64,000 nucleotides of DNA from Spiractinospora alimapuensis (GCF_018437505.1 NZ_CP072467.1:62001-126000), one strand, 5' to 3'. Shown: positions 51,650-60,214, counted from the first letter of the stretch. Translations and numbers: made by a program. The notes: a model not told the origin generated them from the letters alone.

Positions 51650-51745
51650 TTCAGGTGAGCTCGAGTTCGGGGCGGACCAGTGATGGGGGTCCGACGGACC
51701 GGTGGGGGGTCCCGGGCTCGACGTTCGCGGCCGGCGTCGCGCCGT
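51650..51745. repeat. Direct repeat, copy 1
   Basis: A 96-bp block starting TTCAGGTG and ending GTCGCGCCGT. Its last 40 bp (51706-51745) are identical to 51961-52000; the rest is similar with small gaps. Confidence 0.8.
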
Positions 51746-51907
51746 GGCGGGCTGCCTGTCCCTGGCGCCGTATCGGGGGGCGTTCCCGGGTGCTGCCGCG
51801 CCGCTGACTGGGTATGGCGGCACGGTCGTTGGTGGACGGCTGGGGGCGGGGCCAGGGGCGCGAGAGGATAGTTCGACGTCGAATGAGCTCACGCGGCGTA
51901 TCGGGTG

Positions 51908-52000
51908 TTCAGGTGGGCGCTGGTTCGGGGCGGACCGATGGTGGAGTCCGAGGTACCGGTGGGGTCCCGGGCTCGACGTTCGCGGCCGGCGTCGCGCCGT
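51908..52000. repeat. Direct repeat, copy 2
   Basis: Second copy, 255-258 bp downstream of the first. The exact 40-bp core is 51961-52000. Confidence 0.8.
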
Positions 52001-52147
52001 CACGTGCCGCCGCTGGGCCCCGGTGCCGTGTGGGTGGGCGTCGGGGGCTCCGACAGGACGAGTCAGGCACCACCTGACGCGGCCGCCGGCGTCGCCCGGG
52101 CGGCCGCGTGACACCCTCCGCTGGGAGACGGGCGCGTGTCGGGGACC

Positions 52148-52969
52148 TCAGTCGGAGTTGCCGCGGCTGGCCTCGCTGGGGGCTGGTTCGTCGCCCGTGC
52201 CGCCCGTGTCGACCGTTTCGTCCGTGTCGACAGTGTCGGCGGTCTCGTCGGCCTGTGCCTGCTGTTCCGCGGCGCGTTGACGGGCGCGTTCGACCAGTTC
52301 CTGGGTTTGGCTGGACAGACGCAGCTCCAAGGCCTCGCGAGGTGGCTTGGGGCCGGTGCCGCGCACCACGACGATGCCACGGAGGATCTCCTCGATCCGA
52401 GCGGCGGCGGCGGAGTCCGGCTGGATCGCCGCGGCGCCGTGGATGTCGACCCGCAGCATCCACCGGGGTCCGTCAACGCCCACGTAGCGTGCGGGCTGGA
52501 CGAGGGACCGTCCCTGGTCGTCCTTCTTGTCCGGCACGGGGACGACGGCGCGTAGCTCGGGACCCAGTGGCCCCTCGACCACTTTGGACCTCCCACCGCG
52601 ACGGCTCAGACCCGCGACCAGGCCCTCCCGAGCCTCCTCCCAGAGGCCCTGCGACTTGGGCGCGGCGAACGCCTGAATCCGCACGATCGACTTCTCCGCG
52701 ATGACGCGGATGGCGGCGATGCGTTTGCGCGACTTGTCGAACTCCCAGCTCACGCCGACGTCGGGCCCCACGGGAATTCGCAGGCTGCCGAAGTCGATGC
52801 GCTGCTGCTCGGGTACGTCCTGGTCTGAGTCCCAGGGGCCGCCGGCGGTGGCCCCGGAGGTGTCACCGTCCGCGGCGTCACCGGTCGAGGACGACGCCGC
52901 GTCCTCCGTGGCCCCCTGGGCCGGCTCGGATCCCCGCTTCTTGTTTCGACGACCAAACACGCCTCGCAC
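52148..52969 (-). CDS. DUF3710 protein
   Basis: A 273-residue protein of the actinobacterial DUF3710 family: an acidic 50-residue start, then IDFGSLRIPVGPDVGVSWEF, IRVQAFAAPKS-like sequence (IVRIQAFAAPKSQGLWEEAR), VEGPLGPELRAVVP and RWMLRVDIHGAAA. The tail is a Thr/Asp/Glu-rich repeat (ADTVDTDETVDT). No membrane segments. Its place next to dut is conserved in actinomycetes. The start is GTG 52969; a GTG three codons later is an alternative. Confidence 0.9.
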   Translation of the reverse strand: MRGVFGRRNKKRGSEPAQGATEDAASSSTGDAADGDTSGATAGGPWDSDQDVPEQQRIDFGSLRIPVGPDVGVSWEFDKSRKRIAAIRVIAEKSIVRIQAFAAPKSQGLWEEAREGLVAGLSRRGGRSKVVEGPLGPELRAVVPVPDKKDDQGRSLVQPARYVGVDGPRWMLRVDIHGAAAIQPDSAAAARIEEILRGIVVVRGTGPKPPREALELRLSSQTQELVERARQRAAEQQAQADETADTVDTDETVDTGGTGDEPAPSEASRGNSD

Positions 52970-53032
52970 CTACTCTGTCTCGCTGCCGCTGGTTCACTGC
53001 CTCCGACCGAGGGCCCGGTCGGCACTACCGGG

Positions 53033-53527
53033 TCACGCGCCGTCGTGCCCGCCGGTCGACCCAAAGCCGTCAGTACCCCGGACCGAGGAGGGCAGTGTGG
53101 AGACCTCGTTGAACGTGGCGCGTTCCACCCGCTGGATCACGAGTTGCGCGATCCGATCACCACGCTGGAACCGTACCGACCGCTCCCGGTCGGTGTTCAG
53201 CACGGTCACCTGGATCTCGCCTCGGTAGCCGGCGTCCACCGTGCCCGGGGCGTTGACCACGGTCACGCCGTGCCGTGCGGCCAGGCCGGATCTGGGATGC
53301 ACGAAGGCCGCGTACCCCTCGGGTAGGGCGATGGCGAGCCCGGTTCCGACCTTGGCGCGTTCACCGGGGCCAAGCTCGACGTCGGTGGTGGTGACCAGAT
53401 CGGCCCCAGCGTCCCCCGGATGGGCGTATCCCGGGAGCGGGACCTCGGGATCGACCCGGCGCACCAGCACCTCCACGGGAGGCACGGTCACGGCGGGCTC
53501 GGTGACAGAACTGTTGACGGACATCAC
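53033..53527 (-). CDS. dut: Deoxyuridine 5'-triphosphate nucleotidohydrolase
   Basis: A trimeric dUTPase of 163-164 residues that hydrolyses dUTP to dUMP and keeps uracil out of DNA. Motif 1 PGDAGADL, motif 2 HPRSGLAARHG, motif 3 NAPGTVDAGYRGEI with the catalytic Asp, motif 4 RGDRIAQLV and motif 5 RGTDGFGSTGG are all present. Start: GTG 53527 or ATG 53524; a TAGGGT box (53541-53536) lies 8 bases before the GTG, so the mRNA has little or no leader. Confidence 0.96.
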   Translation of the reverse strand: MMSVNSSVTEPAVTVPPVEVLVRRVDPEVPLPGYAHPGDAGADLVTTTDVELGPGERAKVGTGLAIALPEGYAAFVHPRSGLAARHGVTVVNAPGTVDAGYRGEIQVTVLNTDRERSVRFQRGDRIAQLVIQRVERATFNEVSTLPSSVRGTDGFGSTGGHDGA

Positions 53528-53544
53528 AGCCCATCACCCTACCC

Positions 53545-53582
53545 CTGCCGTGGAGCGAGCGACGTCGCTCGCCCCACGGCAG
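53545..53582 (-). terminator. Second hairpin after valS
   Basis: CTGCCGTGG (53545-53553) pairs with CCACGGCAG (53574-53582) around an inner palindrome CGAGCGACGTCGCTCG (53556-53571). It lies about 70 bases past the valS stop and just upstream of the dut promoter, so it also insulates dut. Confidence 0.65.
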
Positions 53583-53617
53583 AGGTCCCCCGGTGCTGGC
53601 CACCGAGGAACCCACGG

Positions 53618-53639
53618 CGAGGCCACGAACGTGGCCTCG
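53618..53639 (-). terminator. First hairpin after valS
   Basis: CGAGGCCACG (53618-53627) and CGTGGCCTCG (53630-53639) form a perfect 10-bp stem with a 2-base gap, 13 bases beyond the valS stop. With the hairpin at 53545-53582 it makes a tandem terminator. Confidence 0.7.
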
Positions 53640-53652
53640 GTGACGCGCGCCG

Positions 53653-56223
53653 TCACAGAACGACGTCGACGGAGAGGTCGTTGTCGTCGGCGCGAAGCTC
53701 CAGCCGCCCCACGTGGCCCGCGGCGGTGAGGTCCCCCTCCGCGACGGCGACGTTGGCCGCCGCCTTGCCGCTGACCACGACCTCGCTCACCTCGGCCCGC
53801 ATCGACAGCTTGGCCTCGGACTTCGCCTTGCGCACCGCGCGCAACACCTCCGCCGTCGCGGCGAGGACCGCCGGGTCACCGTTGCCCGCCGCCGCGCGGA
53901 TCTCGGTCGCACCGGGCCACGGCTGGACGTGCACCGATCCCTCCTGCCACCAGGACCACACCTCCTCGGCGACGTAGGGAAGGAACGGTGCGAAAAGGCG
54001 GTGCAGGGTCGACAACGCGATCAACAGGGCGGCGCGGGCCGACGCGCCGCCGGCACTGTCGGACTCGTAGGCCCGGGCCTTGACCAGTTCCAGGTAGTCG
54101 TCGCAGAGCTCCCAGAAGAAACGCTCGGTACGCTCCAGCGCCCTGGTGTGGTCATAGGAGTTCAACGCGGTGGTCGCGTCGGAGACCACCTCGGCCAAGG
54201 CCGCGAGCATGGCGCGGTCCAGCGGTTCGGTCACCCGCTCGGCGTCCATGGCCTGGTCGTCGTCGCCGGCCGCCTGGGCCGCGACCGACAGGGCGAACCG
54301 GCTCGCGTTGAGGATCTTGATGGAGAGGCGACGCCCCACCTTCATCTGGCCCTCGTCCAGTGCGGTGTCCGTCCCCAGCCGGCCGCTCGCCGCCCAGTAG
54401 CGGATGGCGTCGGAGCTGTAACGCTCCAACAGGTCCAGGGGAGTCACCACGTTGCCCTTGGACTTCGACATCTTCTTGCGATCGGGATCCAGGATCCAGC
54501 CCGAGATCCCGGCGTTGCGCCACGGAAGCGAGCCGTTCTCGAAGTGCGCCCGCACCACGGAGACGAACAGCCACGTACGGATGATGTCCTGGCCCTGGGG
54601 CCGCAGATCCATCGGGAACACCCGATTGAACAGGTCGGGGTCGTGCTCCCATCCCCCGGCGATCTGAGGGGTCAACGACGACGTCGCCCAGGTGTCAATG
54701 ACGTCGGGGTCTCCCATGAAGCCGCCCGGCTGGCCCCGCTGGGACTCCTCGAAGCCCGCGGGGGTGTCCGAGCTGGGGTCAACGGGCAGCTCCGACTCCT
54801 GGGGAAGGATCGGGGCGTCGTAGTCGGGGTTGCCCTCCGCGTCCAACGTGTACCAGACGGGGAAGGGGATGCCGAAGAACCGCTGGCGGCTCACGAGCCA
54901 GTCGCCGTTGAGGCCACCCACCCAGTTCTCGTACCGCACGCGCATGTGGTCGGGGTACCAGGTGAGCTCCCGGCCCCGCTCCAGTAGTTCTTCGCGGAGC
55001 TGGTCGTCACGCCCCCCGTTCTTGATGTACCACTGACGGGTGGTGACCACCTCGAGTGGACGCTCACCCCGCTCGTAGAACTTCACGGGGTGGGTGATGG
55101 CGCGTGGCTCGCCGTCGAGGTCACCCGACTCGCGGAGGAGTTCGACGATGCGTTCGCGCGCGGTGTGCGCGGTCGCTCCGGCCAGGGTGGCGTAGGCCTC
55201 CCGTCCCCGTTCGGAGTCGATCCCCTCGGGGGCCTCGGCCACGATTCGCCCGTCCCGGCCGATGATGGCACGGGTCGGCAGCCGGAGCTCCCGCCACCAC
55301 GTCACGTCGGTGATGTCACCGAAGGTGCAGATCATCGCGATGCCTGACCCCTTGTCGGGATCGGCCAGCGGGTGGGCGTGGACCTCGACATCGACGTCGA
55401 ACACCGGCGATCGCACCGTGGTGCCGAACAGGTGGGCGTAGCGACCGTCGTCAGGGTGCGCCACGAGGGCGACGCAGGCCGGAATCAGCTCGGGTCGCGT
55501 GGTCTCGATGTGCACCGGTGTGCCGTCAGGGCGATGGAAGGCGACCCGGTGGTAGGCGCCAGGACGCTCCCGCTCCTCCAGCTCGGCCTGAGCGACCGCC
55601 GTGCGGAAGGTGACGTCCCACAGGGTCGGCGCCTGGGCCAGGTAGGCCTCCCCCCGCCGCAGGTTGCGCAGGAAGGCGCGCTGGGACACCGTGCGGGAGT
55701 GGTCGTCGATGGTGGCGTAGGTGTAGCGCCAGTCGACGCTCAGGCCCAGCCGGCGCCAGACGTGTTCGAAGACCTTCTCGTCCTCGACGGTGAGCTGCTC
55801 GCACAACGCGATGAAGTTGCGCCGCGAGATCGGGACCTGCCGCTTGGGGTCCGGCTTCTCCGGTGGGGTGAAGTCGGGGTCGTAGGGGAGGGAAGGGTCG
55901 CACCGCACCCCGAAGTAGTTCTGCACCCGACGCTCGGTGGGGAGGCCGTTGTCGTCCCACCCCATGGGGTAGAAGACGGCCTTGCCCAGCATGCGCTGGT
56001 ACCGCGCGACGATGTCGGTGTGGGTGTAGGAGAACGCGTGTCCGATGTGCAGCGACCCCGACACCGTGGGCGGCGGGGTGTCGATCGAGTAGACGTCGGC
56101 CCGGTCGCGAGACCGGTCAAAGTGGTAGACACCGGACTCGTCCCATACCGTGGCCCATTTGTCCTCGATCCCTTCGAGTGAGGGCTTGTCGGGCACACTG
56201 AAAGAACGAGATCGCTGGGTCAT
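53653..56223 (-). CDS. valS: Valine--tRNA ligase
   Basis: An 856-residue class I synthetase that charges tRNA-Val. HIGH is in SGSLHIGHAFSY (about 57-60) and KMSKS in RKKMSKSKGNVVTP (about 577-581). The editing (CP1) domain is present between, with TTRPELIPAC. The anticodon-binding region follows with DDYLELVKARAY, and only a short C-terminal segment remains, so the coiled-coil arm of the longest ValS proteins is reduced. The mRNA is predicted leaderless: TACCAT (56235-56230) lies 6 bases before the ATG. Two hairpins close the transcript. Confidence 0.96.
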   Translation of the reverse strand: MTQRSRSFSVPDKPSLEGIEDKWATVWDESGVYHFDRSRDRADVYSIDTPPPTVSGSLHIGHAFSYTHTDIVARYQRMLGKAVFYPMGWDDNGLPTERRVQNYFGVRCDPSLPYDPDFTPPEKPDPKRQVPISRRNFIALCEQLTVEDEKVFEHVWRRLGLSVDWRYTYATIDDHSRTVSQRAFLRNLRRGEAYLAQAPTLWDVTFRTAVAQAELEERERPGAYHRVAFHRPDGTPVHIETTRPELIPACVALVAHPDDGRYAHLFGTTVRSPVFDVDVEVHAHPLADPDKGSGIAMICTFGDITDVTWWRELRLPTRAIIGRDGRIVAEAPEGIDSERGREAYATLAGATAHTARERIVELLRESGDLDGEPRAITHPVKFYERGERPLEVVTTRQWYIKNGGRDDQLREELLERGRELTWYPDHMRVRYENWVGGLNGDWLVSRQRFFGIPFPVWYTLDAEGNPDYDAPILPQESELPVDPSSDTPAGFEESQRGQPGGFMGDPDVIDTWATSSLTPQIAGGWEHDPDLFNRVFPMDLRPQGQDIIRTWLFVSVVRAHFENGSLPWRNAGISGWILDPDRKKMSKSKGNVVTPLDLLERYSSDAIRYWAASGRLGTDTALDEGQMKVGRRLSIKILNASRFALSVAAQAAGDDDQAMDAERVTEPLDRAMLAALAEVVSDATTALNSYDHTRALERTERFFWELCDDYLELVKARAYESDSAGGASARAALLIALSTLHRLFAPFLPYVAEEVWSWWQEGSVHVQPWPGATEIRAAAGNGDPAVLAATAEVLRAVRKAKSEAKLSMRAEVSEVVVSGKAAANVAVAEGDLTAAGHVGRLELRADDNDLSVDVVL

Positions 56224-56229
56224 GGGTCA

Positions 56230-56235
56230 ATGGTA
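56230..56235 (-). promoter_or_regulatory. -10 box of a leaderless valS promoter
   Basis: TACCAT on the minus strand, 6 bases before the valS ATG at 56223. There is no room for a T-box leader, so valS does not appear to be tRNA-controlled. Confidence 0.5.
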
Positions 56236-56380
56236 TGGCGATCGGGACCCTGCTCGCACGGTGATCGTCTCCCGTTGGACGCGCCGCCCGCCGCGACCGT
56301 GCCCGGCCCCCGGGCCGTGGCAGGATCGTGGAAGAAGTGGAACGGCCGGACGCCGGCGCCAGACACAGAAAGTGGAACAC

Positions 56381-56653
56381 ATGGGAGACAACGACGGGGA
56401 TCGGACGACAGCCATCGTCGGCTGGGTCGCCGGTATGGCGGCCGGGTTCGTCGCCCGGAAGGCGATCGCCTACGCCTGGACCCGCGCGACGGGCAAGGAG
56501 CCGCCGAACGATCCGCAGTCACCGGAGGTGAGCCTCGGTGAGGCGATCGGCTGGGCCGTGGTCACGGGCGTCTGCATCGAGACCGCGCAGATTCTCGCGG
56601 TCCGCGCCGCGCGCCGTCGCCTGCGGCAGCCGAGCGGGGAAATCACCAGCTAG
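56381..56653 (+). CDS. DUF4235 small protein
   Basis: A 90-residue protein of the actinobacterial DUF4235 family: IVGWVAGMAAGFVARKAIAYAW, TGKEPPNDPQSPEVSLGEAIGWAVVTG (both in part) and a basic C-terminus. It has two amphipathic/hydrophobic helices and may be membrane-associated. Function unknown. ATG 56381 is the first in the conserved region; the open frame continues upstream without support. Confidence 0.8.
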   Translation: MGDNDGDRTTAIVGWVAGMAAGFVARKAIAYAWTRATGKEPPNDPQSPEVSLGEAIGWAVVTGVCIETAQILAVRAARRRLRQPSGEITS

Positions 56654-56808
56654 GAGTTCCAGGCCGGAGTCTGGTGTGTCGCCCACGGCGCGTTGGCGTC
56701 GCGTGGCGCCCTTCCGCCGCCCCCACGGCAGGAAGGTGGGCGTGTGCGGTGGGCACCGTTCGAGCCGAACGGCATCCACCGCGCACGCCCTTACCTCGCG
56801 CGTCGGCG

Positions 56809-57108
56809 TCAGGCCGCACATTCCCGGCAGATCAGCTTGCCGTTGCGTTCCTCGGCGAGCTGACTGCGGTGGTGGACCAGGAAGCAACGCGAGCAGGTGA
56901 ACTCGTCGGCCTGTCGCGGCAGGACACGTACCGACAGTTCCTCGTCAGAGAGATCAGCCCCCGGCAGTTCCATCCCCTCGGCGACCTCGTCGGGATCGAC
57001 GTCGATCGTTCCGGTGCCCTTGTCGGAGCGCCGAGCCTGGAGTTCCTGAAGACTGTCCTCGCTGATCTCCTCATCGGTCTTGCGCGGGTTGTCGTAATCC
57101 GTGGCCAT
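56809..57108 (-). CDS. DUF4193 protein
   Basis: A 99-residue acidic protein of the DUF4193 family, nearly universal in actinomycetes: MATDYDNPRKTDEEISED at the start, then DEFTCSRCFLVHHRSQLA and LICRECAA, four Cys that look like a zinc ribbon. Function unknown; the neighbour order with the CutR/CutS pair is conserved. ATG 57108 was chosen for the family N-terminus. Confidence 0.9.
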   Translation of the reverse strand: MATDYDNPRKTDEEISEDSLQELQARRSDKGTGTIDVDPDEVAEGMELPGADLSDEELSVRVLPRQADEFTCSRCFLVHHRSQLAEERNGKLICRECAA

Positions 57109-57555
57109 CGTGCTGTTCTCCATCCCCCTCAAGTCGAGAAGCTCTCGTCGCGCGGTTCTAACGCTTGGCAGACGTCTGTTGTGCCCGTTTCAGCAAGAAA
57201 ATTGCCTCGACGTAAGCTGACTGTGACTCGCGTTCCCCCCGCCGAATGCCTCAGGGAGCATACCTACCCCTGGGAGTGCTTCGGTCCACCACCAGCCGTG
57301 TCGTTGGTCGCGCTGTCGAAGACCCGTACCCGGGCCGGATGTGGCCACCGCGTCCACCGCTCTCCGCGTGTCCCGCTCACCTCGAAGTGTGACCGGTCTG
57401 ACACTCCGCGCGTTCGTTCTCGCGCCCCCCGCGTGTCGCCGGGACGTCGTCGCCGGGGACACGAATCAGCTCTCGGCGTAGGCGGATGGGCGGACCGCGC
57501 CACCGCCGTGTGTCACTGGGGTTGCGATGGCGTTGCCGGCGGGCGCGTCCGTGCG
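57109..57555. other. Intergenic region, no clear gene
   Basis: About 450 bases between the DUF4193 start and the cutS stop. It must hold the DUF4193 promoter. The 10-bp palindrome CAGACGTCTG (57169-57178) lies about 60 bases before that start and is a possible operator. Open frames here are short and without motifs. Confidence 0.5.
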
Positions 57556-58839
57556 TCAGTGCGTCGCCGCGGGGAACCGCACCGTCACCACGAGGCCACC
57601 GCCCGGGCGGGGCCACGCCTGAAGCTCCCCACCGTGGGCGCGGACGACGGAACGGACGATGGACAACCCGAGGCCCGCGCTCTTGCTGGATCGTGTGCGG
57701 TCGGGGCTGCCCCGGCTGAAGGGTTCGAAGAGCCCGGCGACCTCGTAGTCGGCGATCACCGGTCCCGGGTTCTCCACCTGTAGTGCCGGAGCGCCGTCCT
57801 GACGCCCCACCCGGATGATGATCTCCCCGTCCTCGCCACGGTTGTAGCGGGCCGCGTTCTCGACGAGGTTGGCCACCAACCGCTCCAACAGCACCGGGTC
57901 GCCAGTCAGCGGGGCGCTGTGCAGTTCCTCCCGCACGGTGATGTTGGCGTCGCTGACGTCGGCGGAGAGCTGGGACACGACCTGGGTCGCGATCTCCCTG
58001 AGGTCCACGAGTGTGCGTTCGGAGAGTTCGTTCTCGCTCTTGGCGAGGAGCAGAAGTCCCTCGATCAGGCGCTCGTGGCGTGAGTTGGTCTCCAGCAACG
58101 TGTGTCCGACCGTCTTGAGGTCGGGCGAGACGTCCGCGTCCGCCAGGGCGACCTCGAGTAGCGTGCGGTTGATCGCCAGTGGGGTCCGCAGTTCGTGCGA
58201 CGCGTTCGCCACGAACCTGCGCTGCCCCGCGAAGGCGCGGTCGAGCCGCTCCAGCATGTCGTCGAACGTGTCCGCCAGCTCCCGGATCTCGTCGTCCGGC
58301 CCACCGAGAGCGATGCGCTCGTGGAGGGAACGCTCGGAGAGGCGCCGCGCCGTCCGTGTGATCCGCTTCAGTGGGGACAGGGCGCGGCCCGCGACCGCGT
58401 AACCGAGGACGAGCGCGATGATCCCGACCGCGAGCAGGGCGATCACGGAGTTGCGGGTGAGGTCCTGCAGGACACTGTCGATGATTCCCTGCCGGAAGTC
58501 GTCCTGGTAGGCCTCGTCTGGCATGAAGTCGCCGACCATCACCCGCAGGTCCAGTCCGTACAGCGTCTGGGCCACGATGACGTAGTTGACGATCACGAGC
58601 AGGGAGCCCGCCGCGAAGAACAACAGGCCGTAGATCAGCGTCAGCCGCGCCCGGAGGGTGATCTTGTCCGGCTTGTAGGTGGCGTCGGTGCTGTCCCCGG
58701 CCGCCGACGGCGCCCCCGTCGCCGAGACGCGCCACATCGGTCCGGACCCGGTCGTGGACCGTGTCACGGGGCTGTCGCCACCCGAGCCGGAGGAGTCCCA
58801 GCCCGACGACGTCGAACCACGCGATCCTGCCACCGACAC
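57556..58839 (-). CDS. cutS: CutS-like sensor histidine kinase
   Basis: A 427-residue sensor. Two membrane helices (LTLIYGLLFFAAGSLLVIVNYVIV in part, and VIALLAVGIIALVLGYAVAG) flank an extracytoplasmic loop of about 65 residues. A HAMP domain follows, then the H-box VANASHELRTPLAINRTLLE, the N-box LVENAARYNRG and the G-boxes KSAGLGLSIVRSV. It fits the CutS kinase of Streptomyces, linked to secretion and exported-protein quality. GTG 58839 has GAGGGG upstream. The long Ser/Gly-rich N-terminus (about 60 residues) is unusual. It is co-transcribed behind cutR with a 27-base gap. Confidence 0.88.
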   Translation of the reverse strand: MSVAGSRGSTSSGWDSSGSGGDSPVTRSTTGSGPMWRVSATGAPSAAGDSTDATYKPDKITLRARLTLIYGLLFFAAGSLLVIVNYVIVAQTLYGLDLRVMVGDFMPDEAYQDDFRQGIIDSVLQDLTRNSVIALLAVGIIALVLGYAVAGRALSPLKRITRTARRLSERSLHERIALGGPDDEIRELADTFDDMLERLDRAFAGQRRFVANASHELRTPLAINRTLLEVALADADVSPDLKTVGHTLLETNSRHERLIEGLLLLAKSENELSERTLVDLREIATQVVSQLSADVSDANITVREELHSAPLTGDPVLLERLVANLVENAARYNRGEDGEIIIRVGRQDGAPALQVENPGPVIADYEVAGLFEPFSRGSPDRTRSSKSAGLGLSIVRSVVRAHGGELQAWPRPGGGLVVTVRFPAATH

Positions 58840-58866
58840 CGCCCCTCTCGTCTGCTCCCGGGATGA

Positions 58867-59529
58867 TCAGACCTGGTAGCCCACTCCGGGAACTGTGTGG
58901 ACAACGGGCGGGTCGCCCAGTTTCTTCCGCAGCGTCATCACCGTGACCCGCACGACGTTGGTGAAGGGGTCCGCGTTCTCGTCCCAGGCCTTCTCCAGGA
59001 GCTGTTCGGCGCTGACCACACCCCCGTCGGCCCGCATCAGCACCTCGAGCACCGCGAACTCCTTCGGCGTCAGCGCGACGTCGTGGCCGTCACGCTCCAC
59101 CGAGTGGGTCAGTGGGTTGAGGGTGATGCCCGCCCGTTCCAATACTGGGGGCAGCGGGCGTCCGCTGCGCCGGGCGAGCGCCCGTACGCGGGCGAGGAGT
59201 TCGGCGAAGGCGAACGGCTTGGCGAGGTAGTCGTCGGCGCCGAGCGCGAGTCCCTCGACCTTGTCGCTGATCTCGCCGGACGCGGTCAACATGAGGATCC
59301 GTCCGGGATAGCTGTCGTTGACGAGGAATCGGCAGACCTCGTCACCGTGCATCCCGGGCAGGTCGCGGTCGAGGACGACGACGTCGTACTCGTTGACCAG
59401 GGCCCGGTCCAGCGCGCTGTCCCCGTCGTAGACCGTGTCCACCGCGATCGACTCCTGGCGAAGGCCCTTGGCCACAGCGTCCGCCAGTACCTGTTCGTCC
59501 TCCACCACAAGAACTCGCACGCTGTCCAT
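58867..59529 (-). CDS. cutR: CutR-like OmpR-family response regulator
   Basis: A 220-residue regulator. Receiver: VRVLVVEDEQVLADAVAKGL, phosphorylated Asp51 in VVVLDRDLPG, LTASGEISDKVEGL and Lys in DDYLAKPFAF. Winged-helix DNA-binding domain: LTPKEFAVLEVLMR, EQLLEKAWDENADPFTN and VRVTVMTLRKKLG. The sequence is close to what I recall of Streptomyces CutR, and the neighbours (DUF4193, inositol-phosphatase family, ferrochelatase) agree. ATG 59529 has GGGAG before it. A strong hairpin begins 20 bases upstream. Confidence 0.9.
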   Translation of the reverse strand: MDSVRVLVVEDEQVLADAVAKGLRQESIAVDTVYDGDSALDRALVNEYDVVVLDRDLPGMHGDEVCRFLVNDSYPGRILMLTASGEISDKVEGLALGADDYLAKPFAFAELLARVRALARRSGRPLPPVLERAGITLNPLTHSVERDGHDVALTPKEFAVLEVLMRADGGVVSAEQLLEKAWDENADPFTNVVRVTVMTLRKKLGDPPVVHTVPGVGYQV

Positions 59530-59548
59530 TCTCCCACTGAAACGGCGA

Positions 59549-59576
59549 GGGGCCGGGTGCGTACACACCCGGCCCC
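59549..59576. repeat. Hairpin upstream of cutR
   Basis: GGGGCCGGGTG (59549-59559) and CACCCGGCCCC (59566-59576), an 11-bp perfect stem with a 6-base loop, 20 bases before the cutR start. Either part of the cutR leader or the terminator of something reading toward it. Confidence 0.7.
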
Positions 59577-59583
59577 GTCACGA

Positions 59584-59624
59584 GCCGCTGCCGGCGCATC
59601 CCCCAACACACCGGCAGCGGCGAC
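59584..59624. repeat. 41-bp repeat with hairpin, copy 1
   Basis: GCCGCTGCCGG and CCGGCAGCGGC arms (11 bp, perfect) around a 16-base loop, plus GAC. Identical to 59688-59728. Confidence 0.85.
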
Positions 59625-59687
59625 TACTCCCGACAACGCGACCCTGGTTCGGGACCGGGGTGCCTCGGGAAGATCTGCCAGAAAGGC

Positions 59688-59728
59688 GCCGCTGCCGGCG
59701 CATCCCCCAACACACCGGCAGCGGCGAC
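59688..59728. repeat. 41-bp repeat with hairpin, copy 2
   Basis: Exact second copy, 104 bp from the first. Both arms and the loop are unchanged, so the copy is recent or under selection. Confidence 0.85.
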
Positions 59729-60049
59729 AACCCCGCACATCTCAAACGTGACACATCCAGGATAAGAACGAGATAAGAAGGCCCCGGACGGCCGCCGATG
59801 TGGCATAGAGCACCGGTTGTTGGTCAAGCCGTCACGGTTCCTTGGTTCGCGCGTGTTTGGGGAGAGGGATCGGGGGTAGAGCATCAGGCCGCGGGCGAGA
59901 ACATCGCGATCGGCCACCCCACCGAGCGGGCCCGAGAGGCTCCCGTAGCCTGGAGTGGCGGGAGCGGTTCGCCGCCCGCGACGCCCCAGGTAAGTGAGGA
60001 AGCTGCGACTCAACGGTGAGCGCAGACCGACGACACAAGCGAGGTGACA
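59729..60049. other. Intergenic region, no clear gene
   Basis: About 320 bases. It should contain the promoter of the small gene at 60050. The short direct repeat GATAAGAA/GATAAGAA at about 59761-59778 is the only feature I notice. Confidence 0.4.
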
Positions 60050-60214
60050 TTGGGCGAGTTCCTGTCGGAGATCCGGGTACGCATCCACGAGACCCACCGT
60101 TCGCTCCAAGCGGCCCGTGCCGCAGGAGACGAGTTCCTGGCCGACACGCACGTGTCGGAGCTGGAAGACCTGCATCGCATCGCCGCGCGCAACGGTGTCG
60201 AGGTCAGCGGCTGA
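60050..60214 (+). CDS. Small conserved-looking gene between cutR and the inositol-phosphatase gene
   Basis: A 54-residue charged protein starting at TTG 60050 with GAGG 5 bases upstream; GTG 60044 is the other in-frame start. It begins GEFLSEIRVRIHETHRSLQ and ends LHRIAARNGVEVSG, a predicted two-helix hairpin without Cys or membrane segment. A stop at 60017 bounds the frame. A short gene of this sort occupies the same place in Streptomyces as far as I recall (between inositol-phosphatase and cutR). Function unknown. Confidence 0.6.
   Translation: MGEFLSEIRVRIHETHRSLQAARAAGDEFLADTHVSELEDLHRIAARNGVEVSG

Larger units (their letters stand above)
51163..52147. other. Gene-poor stretch with direct repeats
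   Basis: Almost 1 kb between two converging genes. The long open frames here follow the GC bias and have no start signals or family motifs; the 313-codon minus-strand frame is made of the repeated Arg/Pro/Ser-rich sequence. A duplicated block (51650-51745 and 51908-52000) is the only structure I see. Confidence 0.6.

Noticed and set aside
51173-52114. 313-codon minus-strand frame in the gene-poor stretch
   Set aside because: It consists of repeated Arg/Pro/Ser sequence created by the direct repeats, without start signal or family resemblance.
56224-56380. T-box riboswitch upstream of valS
   Set aside because: A -10 box sits 6 bases before the valS ATG, leaving no leader, and no T-box motif was seen.
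57377-58735. 452-codon minus-strand frame
   Set aside because: It is the out-of-frame shadow of the cutS kinase gene, which has all histidine kinase motifs in the other frame.
59584-59728. CRISPR-like array from the two identical 41-bp units
   Set aside because: Only two units, a single spacer-like interval of 63 bp, and no cas genes nearby; each unit is a hairpin of a REP-like kind.
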